64,000 bases of DNA from Agroathelia rolfsii (lineage: Eukaryota > Basidiomycota > Agaricomycetes > Amylocorticiales > Amylocorticiaceae). Where the stretch lies: the NCBI GenBank assembly GCA_018343915.1, contig JABRWF010000003.1:4774001-4838000 (forward strand), written 5' to 3'. The notes under the pieces were generated by a model that worked only from the letters and a program-made list of their open reading frames with translations, ran no database searches and was not told the DNA's origin. The translations under genes were made by a program, and so were the position numbers. Shown here piece after piece: positions 23,374 to 34,889 of the stretch (the stretch's first letter is position 1; each line of letters opens with the position of its first letter).

Positions 23374-24012
23374 CTATGGATTATGAGCCTGCCAGTCTTC
23401 CAATCGCAGACCCAGGCATGCCTCTGTTCCTTCGATAGGCTTGAATCCCAGGCGTTCGTAGAATCTCTTTGCCTTGGTATTACCCACGTCCATCCCGGCC
23501 CAAAGACCCTGAACCCCCAACTCTCCTAATTTCTGCATCGCAGCATCAATTAGTCTCCTGCCATACCCCTTCCCCTGAGCAACTGGCAAGAGATCGATGT
23601 GCATATGTGCAGGCGCGAACTCTAAACAAAGCCGGGACGACCGAGGCGGTTCTGCAAAAAGGGCTAGATATCGCTTGTCTGCGGGCGTCAACGATGTCTC
23701 GTCCACAGATCGGTATTTCTCGCATAGGGGTGGGAACCATGCCTCCCTTTGCGCCGCTTCGAATTTGAGAGTGTCGTATGCAACGAGGATGTATCCTACA
23801 AGAGTGTCATTGTGCTGGCTGTCGACGAGGACGAAGCCAAATGTGTATGGGAGTTTTACGTATGTCTCTGCCCAGACCAGGCCAAGTAACTCGGGTATCG
23901 TATGTAGATGCTCTGCAGACTGGCCTGCGTCGCCAGTGAGAAGACAGATATGCGACAGAGCAGGGCTGTCTTGTATTGTTGCGGGGCGGATGGAAAATCT
24001 GTTGTTGCTCAT
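23374..24012 (-). CDS. GNAT-family N-acetyltransferase
   Basis: Single-exon gene of 212 residues. The acetyl-CoA binding signature is clear: HIDLLPVAQGKGYGRRLIDAA has the QGKGYG pyrophosphate-binding loop (Q/R-x-x-G-x-G/A), followed by VQGLWAGMDVGNTKAKRFYERLGF, where N-x-x-A-x-x-F-Y-x-x-L-G-F is the usual end of motif B. The N-terminus (SIRPATIQDSPALSHICL) fits strand 1 and helix 1 of the fold. The closest layout I know is the acetyltransferase-like domain seen in fungal proteins related to the C-terminal part of O-GlcNAcases. Substrate cannot be told from sequence. The start at 24012 (MSNNRFSIRPA) is preferred; the frame is open upstream but shows no family sequence there. Confidence 0.88.
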   Translation of the reverse strand: MSNNRFSIRPATIQDSPALSHICLLTGDAGQSAEHLHTIPELLGLVWAETYVKLPYTFGFVLVDSQHNDTLVGYILVAYDTLKFEAAQREAWFPPLCEKYRSVDETSLTPADKRYLALFAEPPRSSRLCLEFAPAHMHIDLLPVAQGKGYGRRLIDAAMQKLGELGVQGLWAGMDVGNTKAKRFYERLGFKPIEGTEACLGLRLEDWQAHNP

Positions 24013-24268
24013 CAGCAGCGATGAATTCAATGATCGTGGAAGAAGATCAACATCAACTTCATTGACTAACCGTAGCGTAAACAAGGTAACAACATTACCA
24101 TTGCAGAGTAATCTTCCCAATAAAAATGTTCGCGAATCAAAATTCCAATACATGTCTATATATTATATACTCAGATTAAGATTGTATAAATGGCTATGCA
24201 AAATCAATTGACATATGACACGTGCATAAATGCCCGACATCCTACTCATACCCGACGACGCCATCCAA

Positions 24269-25114
24269 TCACTTCTTGGCCGGTTCCTCCTCTGCACCAC
24301 CGCTAAGCACTAATGAATTGGCGGTGTCAGATAGCATGGTCATGGGAGCAATGAATAAACGACATACATAGTGCGGCTAAGATCACGAGAATATATACCC
24401 AGTATTTCTGTAAGAATGACTTCTCGGGTACCGGGACCACAGGTGTTCCCTCGGGACTTAGTTGCGGGGGTGCACGCAGTTCGGGTCTATATGAAGAACC
24501 CTTTTGAGAGTCTGTTGGATTCATTGATAGGCAAATGGAGACCTACAGAGGTGGCACAGTAGGTGTGCGGACGAGTACAGTAGTGTTCACGTTGGCGAGG
24601 GCCGAAAAGTTTGCAGTTGAGCCTGCTGATTCCGGTGGGCACGAACCATCATGGGGAGTGGTAGAAAGGAAGTAGTCCAAGGCAAACGGTTCGCCATCAT
24701 GAGTGGTGTGGACTACTACAGTTTCCTTCGACTTGGAGGTGATATGGCACTATAACCCCTGGGTCAGCAAACTCGAAATATTAGAAATGAGACATATCAT
24801 ACCGCTTTTACAGAGGATATCGCAAATTTGCCGACATGTTCATCACCTGTCCTTTGGAGAGCCAGTTGATAGAGAGCACCTACAGGGACTCTCGCCGTGA
24901 ATGCATCTAGTTCAGCAGAGAACGTCTCCGACTGTTGGGTAAGACGAGGTACAGTATCAAGTACTAGTTTCCCCCGAAGATAAAACTCAGTGGGTTCCAG
25001 GACAGAAGCAGGAGAATGGATGCGGTGATAGACATTGTACTCCTTTACCTCAGCAAGCACGCCGGTGCAGGCAAAGACAGTCACGAACGAGACCAGAAAT
25101 TGCCAGAGATGCAT
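24269..25114 (-). CDS. EMC10: ER membrane protein complex subunit 10
   Basis: Subunit of the EMC, the ER insertase for tail-anchored and multispanning proteins. Spliced from four exons, about 220 residues. It starts with a signal peptide (MHLWQFLVSFVTVFACTGVLA), continues with a lumenal beta-rich region (NVYHRIHSPASVLEPTEFYLRG, VGKFAISSVKACHITSK), and ends with one membrane segment (KYWVYILVILAALLLLSGG) and a short acidic-basic tail ending AKK. The intron before PTDSQKGSS is short (about 45 nt, donor GTACTC) and was placed so that NVNTTVS joins in frame; the alternative read-through hits a stop. Upstream GTG at 25129 is not used as start. Divergent from the small gene at 25414. Confidence 0.85.
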
Positions 25115-25413
25115 TATGGCGGCAGACACTTACTGCACTGCCACCGCTGGCGCCGAGTGGGGGAATAACCCGAGGTTAGATGACAGGTTCCCATGGCGCT
25201 TACGTTATCTAGATACCAAACCACCCTTACGTTCTGATCCTGAATCTTTCCGGTTTTTCCAGATCCAGGGTCTGGAACTTTGCACTCTTGTGCATAGTCA
25301 CTATTGCAATATCAAATCAAACATGATAAACCACATGAGCCCGCACACACAACTCTTCCTCACATCCTCCGACTCACGACCAATCTCACGTCGAGCAACC
25401 GACCTCCCCGACG
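25115..25413. promoter_or_regulatory. Bidirectional promoter EMC10/small unknown gene
   Basis: 299 bp between divergent start codons. No element recognised with confidence. Confidence 0.5.
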
Positions 25414-25998
25414 ATGAGCATGACAGATACTATGACCACTACCACCCATAATCAGCAGGCCATAGGCCTACCACTCACTACGACTCTCACAATCCTCGAG
25501 TCGCTCATCGCTTTTTACCACCAAGAAGGCATGTGGGTCGTTCGCACTCGTGCCCAGTATGAGATGCCCCAACATTTTGGCATCCAGCCCGCTGCCGCTG
25601 CTGCTGTTGCAGCCAACGCCATGTCCATGATTCAAAACGACCTCTCTTCTGGGGAGGAGAGCAGCGAAGATGGTTTTAAAAAGGCAGGCAGCGAAGAATT
25701 TGAAGGGACAGAAGGATTGGCCGCCGCTGGTCTGCCCTGCGCCGGTCGCTCACGGCCACTGGGAAAATCCAAATGGAATCGTCGCAAGCCTGGCTTGACC
25801 CTCCATCTAGGAGGCATCGCCGCCGTCAAACCAGCAAACACGACGTCGAGCAAGGCGTCGCTAACGAGAACGGCGAGATCACGCCCCCTGGAAATGCTGG
25901 ACATGTTCGATAGGATGGTGCAACTCAAGATGGAGTCCTGTGAACGTGTAGCCAGGATGGTACGAATGGCAAACCGCGCAGACCTATGGGTGCGGTAA
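25414..25998 (+). CDS. Small protein of unknown function
   Basis: Single-exon frame of 194 residues that I do not recognise by function. It has an N-terminal Thr-rich stretch, a short possible helix (TLTILESLIAFYHQEGMWVVRTRAQYE), a poly-Ala stretch followed by an acidic Ser-rich block (LSSGEESSEDGF), a basic block (GKSKWNRRKPGL), and a C-terminal amphipathic helix (LEMLDMFDRMVQLKMESCERVARMVRMAN). Codon positions look coding, with G/C-rich third bases through the Ala and Ser blocks, and the antisense frame is plainly a shadow. No signal peptide or membrane segment. The acidic and basic blocks allow a nuclear role, but that is only a guess. Confidence 0.6.
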   Translation: MSMTDTMTTTTHNQQAIGLPLTTTLTILESLIAFYHQEGMWVVRTRAQYEMPQHFGIQPAAAAAVAANAMSMIQNDLSSGEESSEDGFKKAGSEEFEGTEGLAAAGLPCAGRSRPLGKSKWNRRKPGLTLHLGGIAAVKPANTTSSKASLTRTARSRPLEMLDMFDRMVQLKMESCERVARMVRMANRADLWVR

Positions 25999-28472
25999 TT
26001 ATGCCGACATGAACGGTGCATGTATGTGGAGTGAGAGAGGCTTTGGAGCTGCTACACACACACGCTTGTTAAGACCGGCTGATGGATTTGGGTAGCGACC
26101 GTAAATTATTCCCTTTTTTTTCAAACACTTTCGTTTTCTCCTAACCGTCAAGTTTACTTTGATTGTTTTGGGCGTTGTATGATATAGTTTTTTTTTTTGT
26201 GTCCCCCCTCTGATTATCACTCGGTTTTTTTTAATTTGCACACATATATGTTGTTACTTTGTGCCTGGCTAGCGGACCCGACATAGTAAGCGCGGGGAAT
26301 GGCGTCACAGCCGCCGATCATCCCCCTTGCTCGTCATACGTGTCAAAGAAAAAGGCTTTTAGAGGAATAAACGAAGGCATCATACATATTTAAGATGCAC
26401 AACCACCTTCAATTGGGTTAGCGATCTCGAAAAGCTTTCCTACTCTACGATGCACCAGTGGATGGCTGTACATCACAAGAAAAAAAAGACAATCATGCCA
26501 GCCGCGCTCGGCGATACAGACGTATCAGTTACACAACTCTGGACCGGCCCGGCCGCTGAGTACATTATGCCATATTTGGTCCTTTCTTGTACTATGAAGT
26601 AGGAACACAAGGGACAAACTGCGTTCATCTAAATTGCCGAAACACATATACATCAAGTCCGTGACTACGGGAGTGGAGCCCAAGTGTCTAAGCAAATTTC
26701 CAGGCAGTCCAGGCCTCGAGATCTCTTCAAACTCGTAGGACGGCCAAAGCCCGAGGACGATGTAGTTCGTTACGTATCAAATAATAGAATAAATTCTATC
26801 TTATCACTGACATTCATGATCAACAACGGTTAACGCATTTTTTTTTCGTGCATGTGATTGTTCCTCATCTGTAATGAATTGGGCTAGAAGCTCGTTCGAT
26901 CCAGTTTCTTCACCAACACTCTATGAGACACCAATCGAGGGCGGATTTTCACTGCTCCGCCGCCGCCATTTTCGCAAATTTCCAAGTGGTGGTGTTCATA
27001 CTGGGTTATGAAAAGGCAGGAAAGTGCATTCCCAATGAAAATGATGATGCCGTCGTTGTTACTGTGGCTCTCAGCAGGTCCATATCCTGTATCATGCGTT
27101 GTTCCCCCATCGGGCTGTAAGCATGAGGTTCTACACAGGGAACGTGTTGTGGTGTAATTGATGGCTAACCCAGCATAATCCCGGAACTCGGCCGATGTCG
27201 TCATGATGGGCAAAGGAAGGTCCACGAGAAGGCACAAAGAGTTTGTGTGATAACAACTACGGCCAGCTGATATCCTCATGTTAACCCCAGATTGAGGTCA
27301 GTGTTGGTGAAGAACAACGTTCATGCATGAATGATGCAAAAGAATGTTGGTGCTCGGTATAGATAAGCGACGGAAAATAAATATGCATAGAAGGTGTATC
27401 AGCTTCACCAGCCCTTCAATCCATTCACGAGGTTGTGGATTCTCTGATTCTGGATTCAGAAATAGCAACTCCGTACCCGGGATAAATGCGTGGATCGTTG
27501 GTCAGTTCGGTAGAAAAATGTTACAGCATAGAAGGAACAGAAGTCTACTGGGGTATAACCCCCGTAACATTGATGGTTACAAGAGTTGTTCAAGTGGCAT
27601 AAGGATGATTATGAAAGAAAGGATAATCTGATACGATCAGCGCTCGTCTGCGAAAAAAAAAAAGAACGAAAGGCGACAAGGAAAAGTGTAGCGACAAGAG
27701 TGCCAATAAATTATACTTATACGGAGTCGACTGACAACGAGTGGGTGGGATATAGCGTATGTATTAGTAACTCACACCTTTGCTTGATTTCTGGGTTGAG
27801 GAAGGGCTGGAGCTGGATTTTGAGCGAGGCGCAATACGTGATCGATATGATCAAGGGTTGACATGAGCCGTAGCAGACATAGTGTCAGCCAGTTGTCCAA
27901 AGTTGTATCACGAGCTGTGATACATCTGCACAACGCTATATGTGTGATGATTATTGAACAAGACGGCAGCACTGCCCCAAATCCAGAAGATGTCGCGGAA
28001 AACCATTTATGGCGCCTTCGGTGATTGATACCATGATACACCGGTCCAAACTAGAAGCAATTAGTGATTTACCCACACATCCGAGTCCTGGTTCCAGCCT
28101 GCAGTGCCAGTGTATGAAATTGTGGAATCCAATCCCTAGGCTAGTGCACCAAGCATGGCGGTTCAAGAGCCTAGTACTACTACTAGTGGTAGTAACTGTA
28201 GACTATAGGATAGATATTAGATAAGACAGCTCGTGATTGATGGTGTTGTTTCGAATGTGAATGATTGGTGGATGTGTCGCCAGAGCTAGGCTATTATGGT
28301 ATGGTGGCATTCTTAGTGTCTGGTCACATGCCAATAGGAATAGCCACTAGCCGATTATGTAAGACCTACACTCCTTACAAGACACACACACCATCCAACC
28401 TCACGGCTCACGATTCACCACATATCTCTGGAACACAGTAACTTATAATACTTTCAACACATACTCTCATTT
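25999..28472. other. Gene-poor intergenic region (2.5 kb)
   Basis: No frame longer than about 130 codons, and none with a recognisable domain on either strand. It contains T tracts (26107-26120, 26187-26196), a CT-rich stretch, and an imperfect palindrome around ACTAGT near 28167-28192. It should hold the promoter of the BSD2-like gene at its right end and the 3' flank of the small gene at its left end. A non-coding RNA cannot be excluded. Confidence 0.55.
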
Positions 28473-30054
28473 ATGTCCCGTGGCCACTATGCACCGCTTC
28501 CAAACAGCCAAGAGGATGCAGTGAACAGAGAGATGGAGGATGCGTTCGATAATGGCGAGGATGATGACGAGCGCCTAGACGCTGACAACCACACCGAGTC
28601 CCACCCTCTCAATCCCTCCCATTCAGATGAATACTCTGGGAGGAGAGAGGATCATATTGAAAGCTCTTCTCTAAGTGCATCGTATGACTTCGAGGGCACT
28701 GATTTCGATTATGTCCGACCTCCACCTGGTTCCCCACCACGTCCTACGGCTGCAGCGCTTCCTAACGATCATGGCAACACCAATGGACTTGTCCCCTCCT
28801 TTTCGTCGATACAAGCACCGCCTCGTAATGCAGAAGCAAGAAGCTGGTTCTCTAGGCTTTTGAGGCCTAAGAAGTCCATTCCATCTGGCCCTATCGGGCG
28901 AGGCTCAATAAATGATGGTGTCTTTGCCAACGTCACTGCTAAACCATCCGTCGGCCAAGTCGTGCAAGATGGTGAGCTCGGCATCCAATCTTGTAACGAT
29001 TGTAACTCATTTTGTCCCTTATCGCAGGTGACTCCATTTATGTTATTCCTGAGGAAAGTCGTGCAGAAGCCCCACCCTCATACGCAAGTGCACAGGCCGA
29101 TGCAGTGCCTCAATACTGGGAGAACACTGTCCATGCACCATTCTCTGGCGGTGGTGCTATGGGTGATATGCTAATTGAAGCACTGCCCACGGGCTCTATG
29201 TTCTCATTCATGTGGAATTTCCTCATTTCTGTCTCCTTCCAATTTGTCGGTTTCCTGTTGACATATCTACTCCACACGTCACATGCCGCTCGGTACGGAA
29301 GCCGCGCTGGTCTGGGAGTTACCCTCATTCAGTACGGCTTCACGTTGCGTACCCGGGCTTCTGATGCCATGACCAACGGTGGCGAAGGTGTCTCTGCCCC
29401 AGTCCCAACTTTTGCAACCGCTGCAGAGGCAGAAAATTATTTCTTCAATCATAACGGTACCCTGGCTTCTACAGAACCGGGTGTGCTGACCCCTGAGGAG
29501 GAGGCGACTATGATGGTTGCCGATGCTACAACGGAATGGCTGAGCTTTTTCCTGATGACAGTCGGTAAGATCTGTCGATACCATTTTCCTCATCACTCAT
29601 CACTCACCTTGTCTGTACACATCGAATTATAGGCTGGTTCATCTTACTAACGTCTTTACTGGGCTTCTGGCGTGTCAAACGGTGGGAACGTGTCTTGGCT
29701 ACGTCTTCATCCAGTAATCCTGCAGAAGAATCCTCCAGCAACAGCCGCGGCGGATTCAACTTCAGGCCATCTTTCCTATCCGGTAGCATGCCATGGACTC
29801 GCTTCAATCAGTCCAACACAGACACAACAGAGACCGCCCCCAACGAAAGCGAGGCTGACAACATGGAGGCCGGCTTCCTCTTACGCCACGAAAATTCCAC
29901 CCCATCACTACCATCACCACCACCGCCACCACCACCACCACCTGCTGGCGCCGATGGCATGCCCGACGATTTGGCTGCACGGGCTAGGAGAGCGCTTGCC
30001 ATCGCGCGCGAAAATCGCCTTCGTGAGGATCTGCGTGCCGCTGGCTTGTTATAA
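28473..30054 (+). CDS. BSD2: BSD2/NDFIP-like adaptor of the Rsp5 ubiquitin ligase
   Basis: Golgi/endosome membrane adaptor that brings membrane proteins to Rsp5/NEDD4-type ligases; yeast Bsd2 controls metal transporters. About 480 residues in three exons (28473-28971, 29028 to about 29565, about 29633-30054). A long acidic, disordered N-terminus (NGEDDDERLDADN) precedes the PPxY motif in AEAPPSYASAQAD. The conserved membrane part follows: a helix pair near WNFLISVSFQFVGFLLTYLLHTSHAARYGSRAGLG, which is the family signature, and a last segment WLSFFLMTVGWFILLTSLLGFW. The C-terminal tail has a poly-Pro run and an Ala/Arg-rich helix. The start at 28473 opens the frame just after a T/C-rich leader; no earlier in-frame ATG. 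Confidence 0.9.
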
Positions 30055-30399
30055 CTTGCCGTGCCCAGTCAAAGCTCATGCTGATATTGTTCCCTCCTTT
30101 ATTATCCCTCATCGTTTCTGGATTTATTCTTCTGAGTCTTTTTGTTTCTAGCTCTTCCTTCCATCTCGAAGGATGCATTTTGAACCGAAGAATTGTATTT
30201 ACTAGTTATATGCTTTGGATTTTTTGATATGATGGTGGTTATTAACATTTTCCGGACATTGTGATGATTTGCGTTTATTGGATTAGATTGTATGAACACC
30301 CATAAATGGAGAGAGGACGAGAAAAAAGAAAAGAAAAGAAAAGAAAAAAGGTAGCGTGTTGATACCGTGCTCGCGCTATGGTAAGGAATAACACCAAAT
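30055..30399. other. Convergent intergenic region with AAAAG repeat
   Basis: Shared 3' flank of BSD2 (+) and KAP120 (-). Its only feature is the purine run described separately. Confidence 0.5.
30321..30350. repeat. AAAAG microsatellite
   Basis: About four imperfect AAAAG units in a 30-bp purine-only run, 50 bp beyond the KAP120 stop. On the KAP120 strand it reads as a TTTTC tract in the 3' flank. Confidence 0.7.
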
Positions 30400-33300
30400 T
30401 TAAGCCAACTCTCGTTCAATCTGCTGTTTGACGGTGGGATCAAAGTCTTTCAAGTATATGGATTGGAATGCGGGCCCAGTTACCGTCTCCGCTTGGGCCA
30501 GAGCTGCTTTGACGTAATCTCGGAGGGGGTATGATTGAACAGGATCCGTGGCGTAGAGCTGAAATTAGGTGCATCAGCAAGGTAAGATAACAGACCATTA
30601 ATGTCGATCTTACGTGTTTGCGCCGTTCGTATTCAGGCGTATCCTCCGAATCACGATAGTACCACTCCGGGGCTTCGTTCTGATCCCAATATCTTGTCAA
30701 CGAAGGACTGTAAATAAATGAATAAATCACATTTAAGCCAAGTTTAGCCGTATAAACACCAAAACATGCGTACTCGGACTCATTTGTGGCGTTCTCTTGT
30801 ATCTCGCGTATTTCTCCAAAGACGTCCAACCACAGATTGAAAACCTCGCCTTGCAAACGCTTTAGAACCTCGGGTCTTCCGGTGGACACGAATGCAGCGA
30901 CACCCATTGCTGTCAGTTTGCGATGACGAGGCTCAGACATGTTATCAAACTGACATGTCAAGTTAGCGAATAGAGGGGCTGGAGGGGGGAGGGGGCATTT
31001 GATTTTACTAATACGTTACCCACCTTTCTCCACCATTGGTCCATCAATGCGTCCCACAAGTCTGTCTCGGGTTTTCCTAGAACTGGGGCAGTAATCGCGA
31101 TAAGATGAGAAAACAGCTGGGTATCTGCCATGGCAATGCGGGCGAAGACGTAAATATATTCTGTGAGTGCGTTTGCTGGCATCTTGAAAGAGATAGAGGA
31201 TCGCGATTCAGTACTCAGGGGTAGATTTATCAAGGTAAGAATATGAAAATCTCTTACCGAAGTATCAACATCGATGAGGGTGCTGAAAAGCGTCGAAAAG
31301 AGTCCAGAAACGTGCAATGAGCCACCCCAGAGAGAAGACGGTTGGCTTTGGAGGAGGAAGTTAAGGGCGATCATCATGTCTTTGACGTTGAGAGATGGAG
31401 GCGAATTGCCTAGCGCCGCTACATATGCGCCAAACATTTCGACTGCGTATCCCTGTAAACATTATTCAAGGCAATGCTGAGGATGAATAATGGAAAGGAC
31501 ATACCTGTAAAACGAGCTGTCCGTTTAAGATGTAGTAAGACTCGTGAATAGTAGTTATTTTTCCTAATAGATCTGCATTCGTCGAGAGTAGCGAATTTAT
31601 GATAGGGAAAACATCTATGAGTCCCGGTGCACCGTTAATGCCTTCTAGAGCTGTGGCATTTTGTAGAGCTTTGATCCACAAAGCAAGTGCATCATCGTCA
31701 AGGTGAGAAATGGCCTAAATAATTATTGGTCATTGTCATGTAGCGTGGATTTGCAATAGTCAAACTCACACCAGGCGAAAGACTCTCGCGTAAAAGAGGA
31801 ACAACGATAGGACCAATGAATGGCATCGATTGTTCTTTGACTGCCTATTAAAAAGAGGTCCTCAGCTTCGTGACCCGAGCTACCGTATCCCAAGTAGTTA
31901 CCTGAATCAATATTGTGACGGTCGTTAGAAGTGTACTCTTCATAAGCCAATCCTCTCCAGATGCAGTCCCTGTTACAGAAATTGGTAAGGCCAGTAACCT
32001 TTATCAGAAGAAAGACATACACAATTCGGGGACAGGTGAAAGTATGCTTTCAGCAAGGGGGGCAATCTGCCACATCAACATCAACAAAATATGAAGTAGA
32101 CTTCGACGTTTTCTGACGCACTCTTCTTTCCGCTCGTTCAATCACAGTTATAAGACTGTTAGAAATGCGTCGTTTGCTTTCCAGAATATCCGCTTCAGCC
32201 GTCAAGGCCACAAGAGCCGTAACTATAGGTGCCAAAAATCCCTCAAATACGTTTATATCAAACGTCAGGCTCTAAAAAAAAGTAAGTATATGTCCCATAT
32301 ACTACCATAGAAAACGCATACATCAACACATTCACGAAGGGCTATGGCCGCTGTAAGTCGCACTACAGTGTCCGTCCCCGGTCCATGGTCACACAAGAGA
32401 TGTTTGAGTGCCTCCCAGAACAAGTGATTGTTGGCTGGGGCGCACTCATTGTATATCCACCTTCCGATCAGCCAGGCAATCCGACGCTTGATGATAGGGT
32501 AACTGCAGTAATACGTACTTCATCAAAGGATATTCTCCCGTCAATAATAAGGACAAAAAAAAAATTACGCAGGGTTTGGATCTTTGATTTCGACAACGAG
32601 ATTTTGCGCAAGCCAGCTGTCCCAGTCGATACGGCCCTTCAAGAATGATGCGCACCTTCCAATTGCGCAGTAGAAAGCTTCTCTTCGAATGACGCCGTCA
32701 AGATCCGTAGGAGGTTGTTGCACTAAAACATGGTCAGGATATGGAAGTAATATAGCATATAGTGACAGAATAGCTCACATCTTGTCTGAGCCCAAATTTC
32801 AACCAACAACGGCACAACGTAGTCAGGATATTTTTGCGCAAAGGTCGTCAGAACACGTTCACTACAAGGCTGGGCAAATGCTTTTAGAAACTTTCAATCT
32901 CATGCATTTATTTTTTTTTAAATACGAAACTCACTCTCAGCTCGAATTCCCATTGATCACTCTCCTTATCTTCGAGGTTAACCCATTCTTCGGGATCTTC
33001 CGACCATAGCTCCAGATCTTCTTTGCGAAGTGGGATGAAACGAGTAACCAGGAGTTCTACTGCATTTCTCACGAATTGCAACGAAAGCGCTATTGACCAC
33101 ATAGCTAAGTAAATAATCACGGCCGAAACAAGCATCATGCTACTTACTGTCTTCTTCTGGGGGTGCATTCTTTTTGAAAGGGGTCCACTGTGCCAAGCTC
33201 TCTTTAAAGATAACCATGGCTTGCACTAGGAACCGTACCGGGTATACGGCGCTCATTGAATCTGAATCCGCAATGAGTTATTAATCTTTTCAAAGAAACG

Positions 33301-34626
33301 GATTATTACTGACCCGCTGTGAGATCTGATGAGCTCATGTTAGCCTTAATGACTTGATCCCAGTAAAATAACACCAGATCTCGGCAGTGAGGTAACTGGA
33401 CAAATTGAGATGCTTTCAACTGTTGGAGCCGACGGAAGAATTTGCCCATAGCACGAATATGTCTCGTGAATTGTTCTAGAGCAGGCGACGCCTGCGTAGG
33501 TCGCAGACTCGTGACAAGATTGACGCGAGATGTAACGAGCTGATTCAATTGAACAGCTGCGTTCCGGAACAGCTCTTCGACCTATCGATATCTAAGTCAG
33601 CCAAGTGACCAATTCTAACCGAATGTGCAGTTTACCCATGCATTCAGGGTATCATTTTTGGACGTAGTACGATGCCAATGCCAGGTAGCAATTTTTGCGA
33701 TGCATTTGAAGATGAGACGAGCAAAAAGGAAATCTTCGGCCGTTCTAACTTGGGCCATGGATTCTGCATTCAAAGAACTGGAGATGACGCCCGAGAAAGT
33801 TGTATAGTAGCCATAAAGAACTTGATGAAGTTGTGACGCTAGCTAGGTGTAAACATGTGACGTTAGAGCATAGCGTCAAGAAAAGATAAAGCATACCTGT
33901 TCCATAGATTTGTGCATGTTGAGTAGTTTTGCATTCTGAAATTCTTTTAATATGGCATGCAGAATTCTCAAACTGCGCTTGAGAACGAGAGTGGTATGTG
34001 GATCAGATATAGGAGTTCCATATCGGGCCTGAAGGCTATTCTCGATGGTTTTCATGAGATCGGGTATGAGAGATCCCCTAGAAACTGACGATTTAATAAA
34101 ACGACTGCTCTTGGAGCAGAATTAATACTAGCCATTGGTTCGGATAGTCCATCCGAGCAATTCTAGCAACGATGTATTCATTGCATTCCGCTATCTAATC
34201 AAACATTAGATTTTTGAAGATTTTTGACTTATAGCAGGTACTTACGGTTTCGTCTTGTTCGTCTAGAAATGCGAAGGTGCGTGATCGAATCAATGAGCGC
34301 TGCTCATCGTCCGTGACCCTGAAAAGATTTCATTTTTTTGGTAATATTATAAAGATAACTTGAACATACTTTCGAGATCTCCAATTCGGTACGGCCTTAT
34401 TCTTGAATTGTATGATGGCCATTTGCCGGACATTCAATGGAAGATTCCTTCTAGCTGCTATATCATGTATCCCGTCATGTATTCCATACATGTCCCACAT
34501 CTTCTTGAGATGATCTGTAGCTGCTTGGATGAGTGCCGGGTCCTGGGATGCCGCACTGGAAACGACATCGAGCAATTCAGGTAGGTGCACGCTCTCCGGT
34601 CGAACTGTGAGCTTTGAGGAAGACAT
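30400..34626 (-). CDS. KAP120: Importin-beta family nuclear transport receptor (importin-11/Kap120)
   Basis: Karyopherin that carries cargo through the nuclear pore under Ran-GTP control. Many short exons (about 18-20) spliced to about 1,000 residues, as usual for the family. The N-terminal Ran-binding (IBN_N) region is seen as ATDHLKKMWDMYGIHDGIHD, then NLPLNVRQMAIIQFKN and WRSRKVTDDEQRSLIRSR. The next exon gives ECNEYIVARIARMDYPNQWP, the signature of the first HEAT repeats. Middle exons (LEQFTRHIRAMGKFFRRLQQL, LVLFYWDQVIKANM) and C-terminal ones (TAMGVAAFVSTGRPEVLKRL, LWLDVFGEI) are HEAT-type helices. It ends with VKQQIERELA. Assigned to importin-11/Kap120 rather than other karyopherins by the N-terminal sequence and the C-terminal GRPEVL segment. 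Start at 34626, divergent from SLX4. Confidence 0.9.
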
Positions 34627-34889
34627 ATGTAACGCCTATATAGTATTTATATCCTTCAATTATGAGGAAATATGTTTAGGGATGACTTGTGCGCTAGGTG
34701 GGAAACAAGAGATTTCGCAGGTTCAGGAGGTAGGCCGCGTTGCTGCCACCCAAAGTTCAGCAAGATCATGAATTCAATAATTCGATAATTTCAACCTCCG
34801 ATAGACGCGTCGCGTTACGTCACGTCACATTCACGTATCCGCGACATTCTGGCTGAGATCGTCGCGCTTGATCGAAGTCCTACTGGTAT
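34627..34889. promoter_or_regulatory. Bidirectional promoter KAP120/SLX4 with MCB and CRE-like sites
   Basis: 263 bp between divergent starts. ACGCGT at 34805-34810 is the MluI cell-cycle box bound by MBF-type factors in fungi, and two overlapping ACGTCA half-sites (34817-34827) look like CREB/ATF sites. Both lie 60-85 bp before the SLX4 start. Function is inferred from the motifs only. Confidence 0.5.

Noticed and set aside
26884..27279. 131-codon minus-strand frame in the large gap
   Set aside because: No recognisable domain, mixed composition, no good splice partners.
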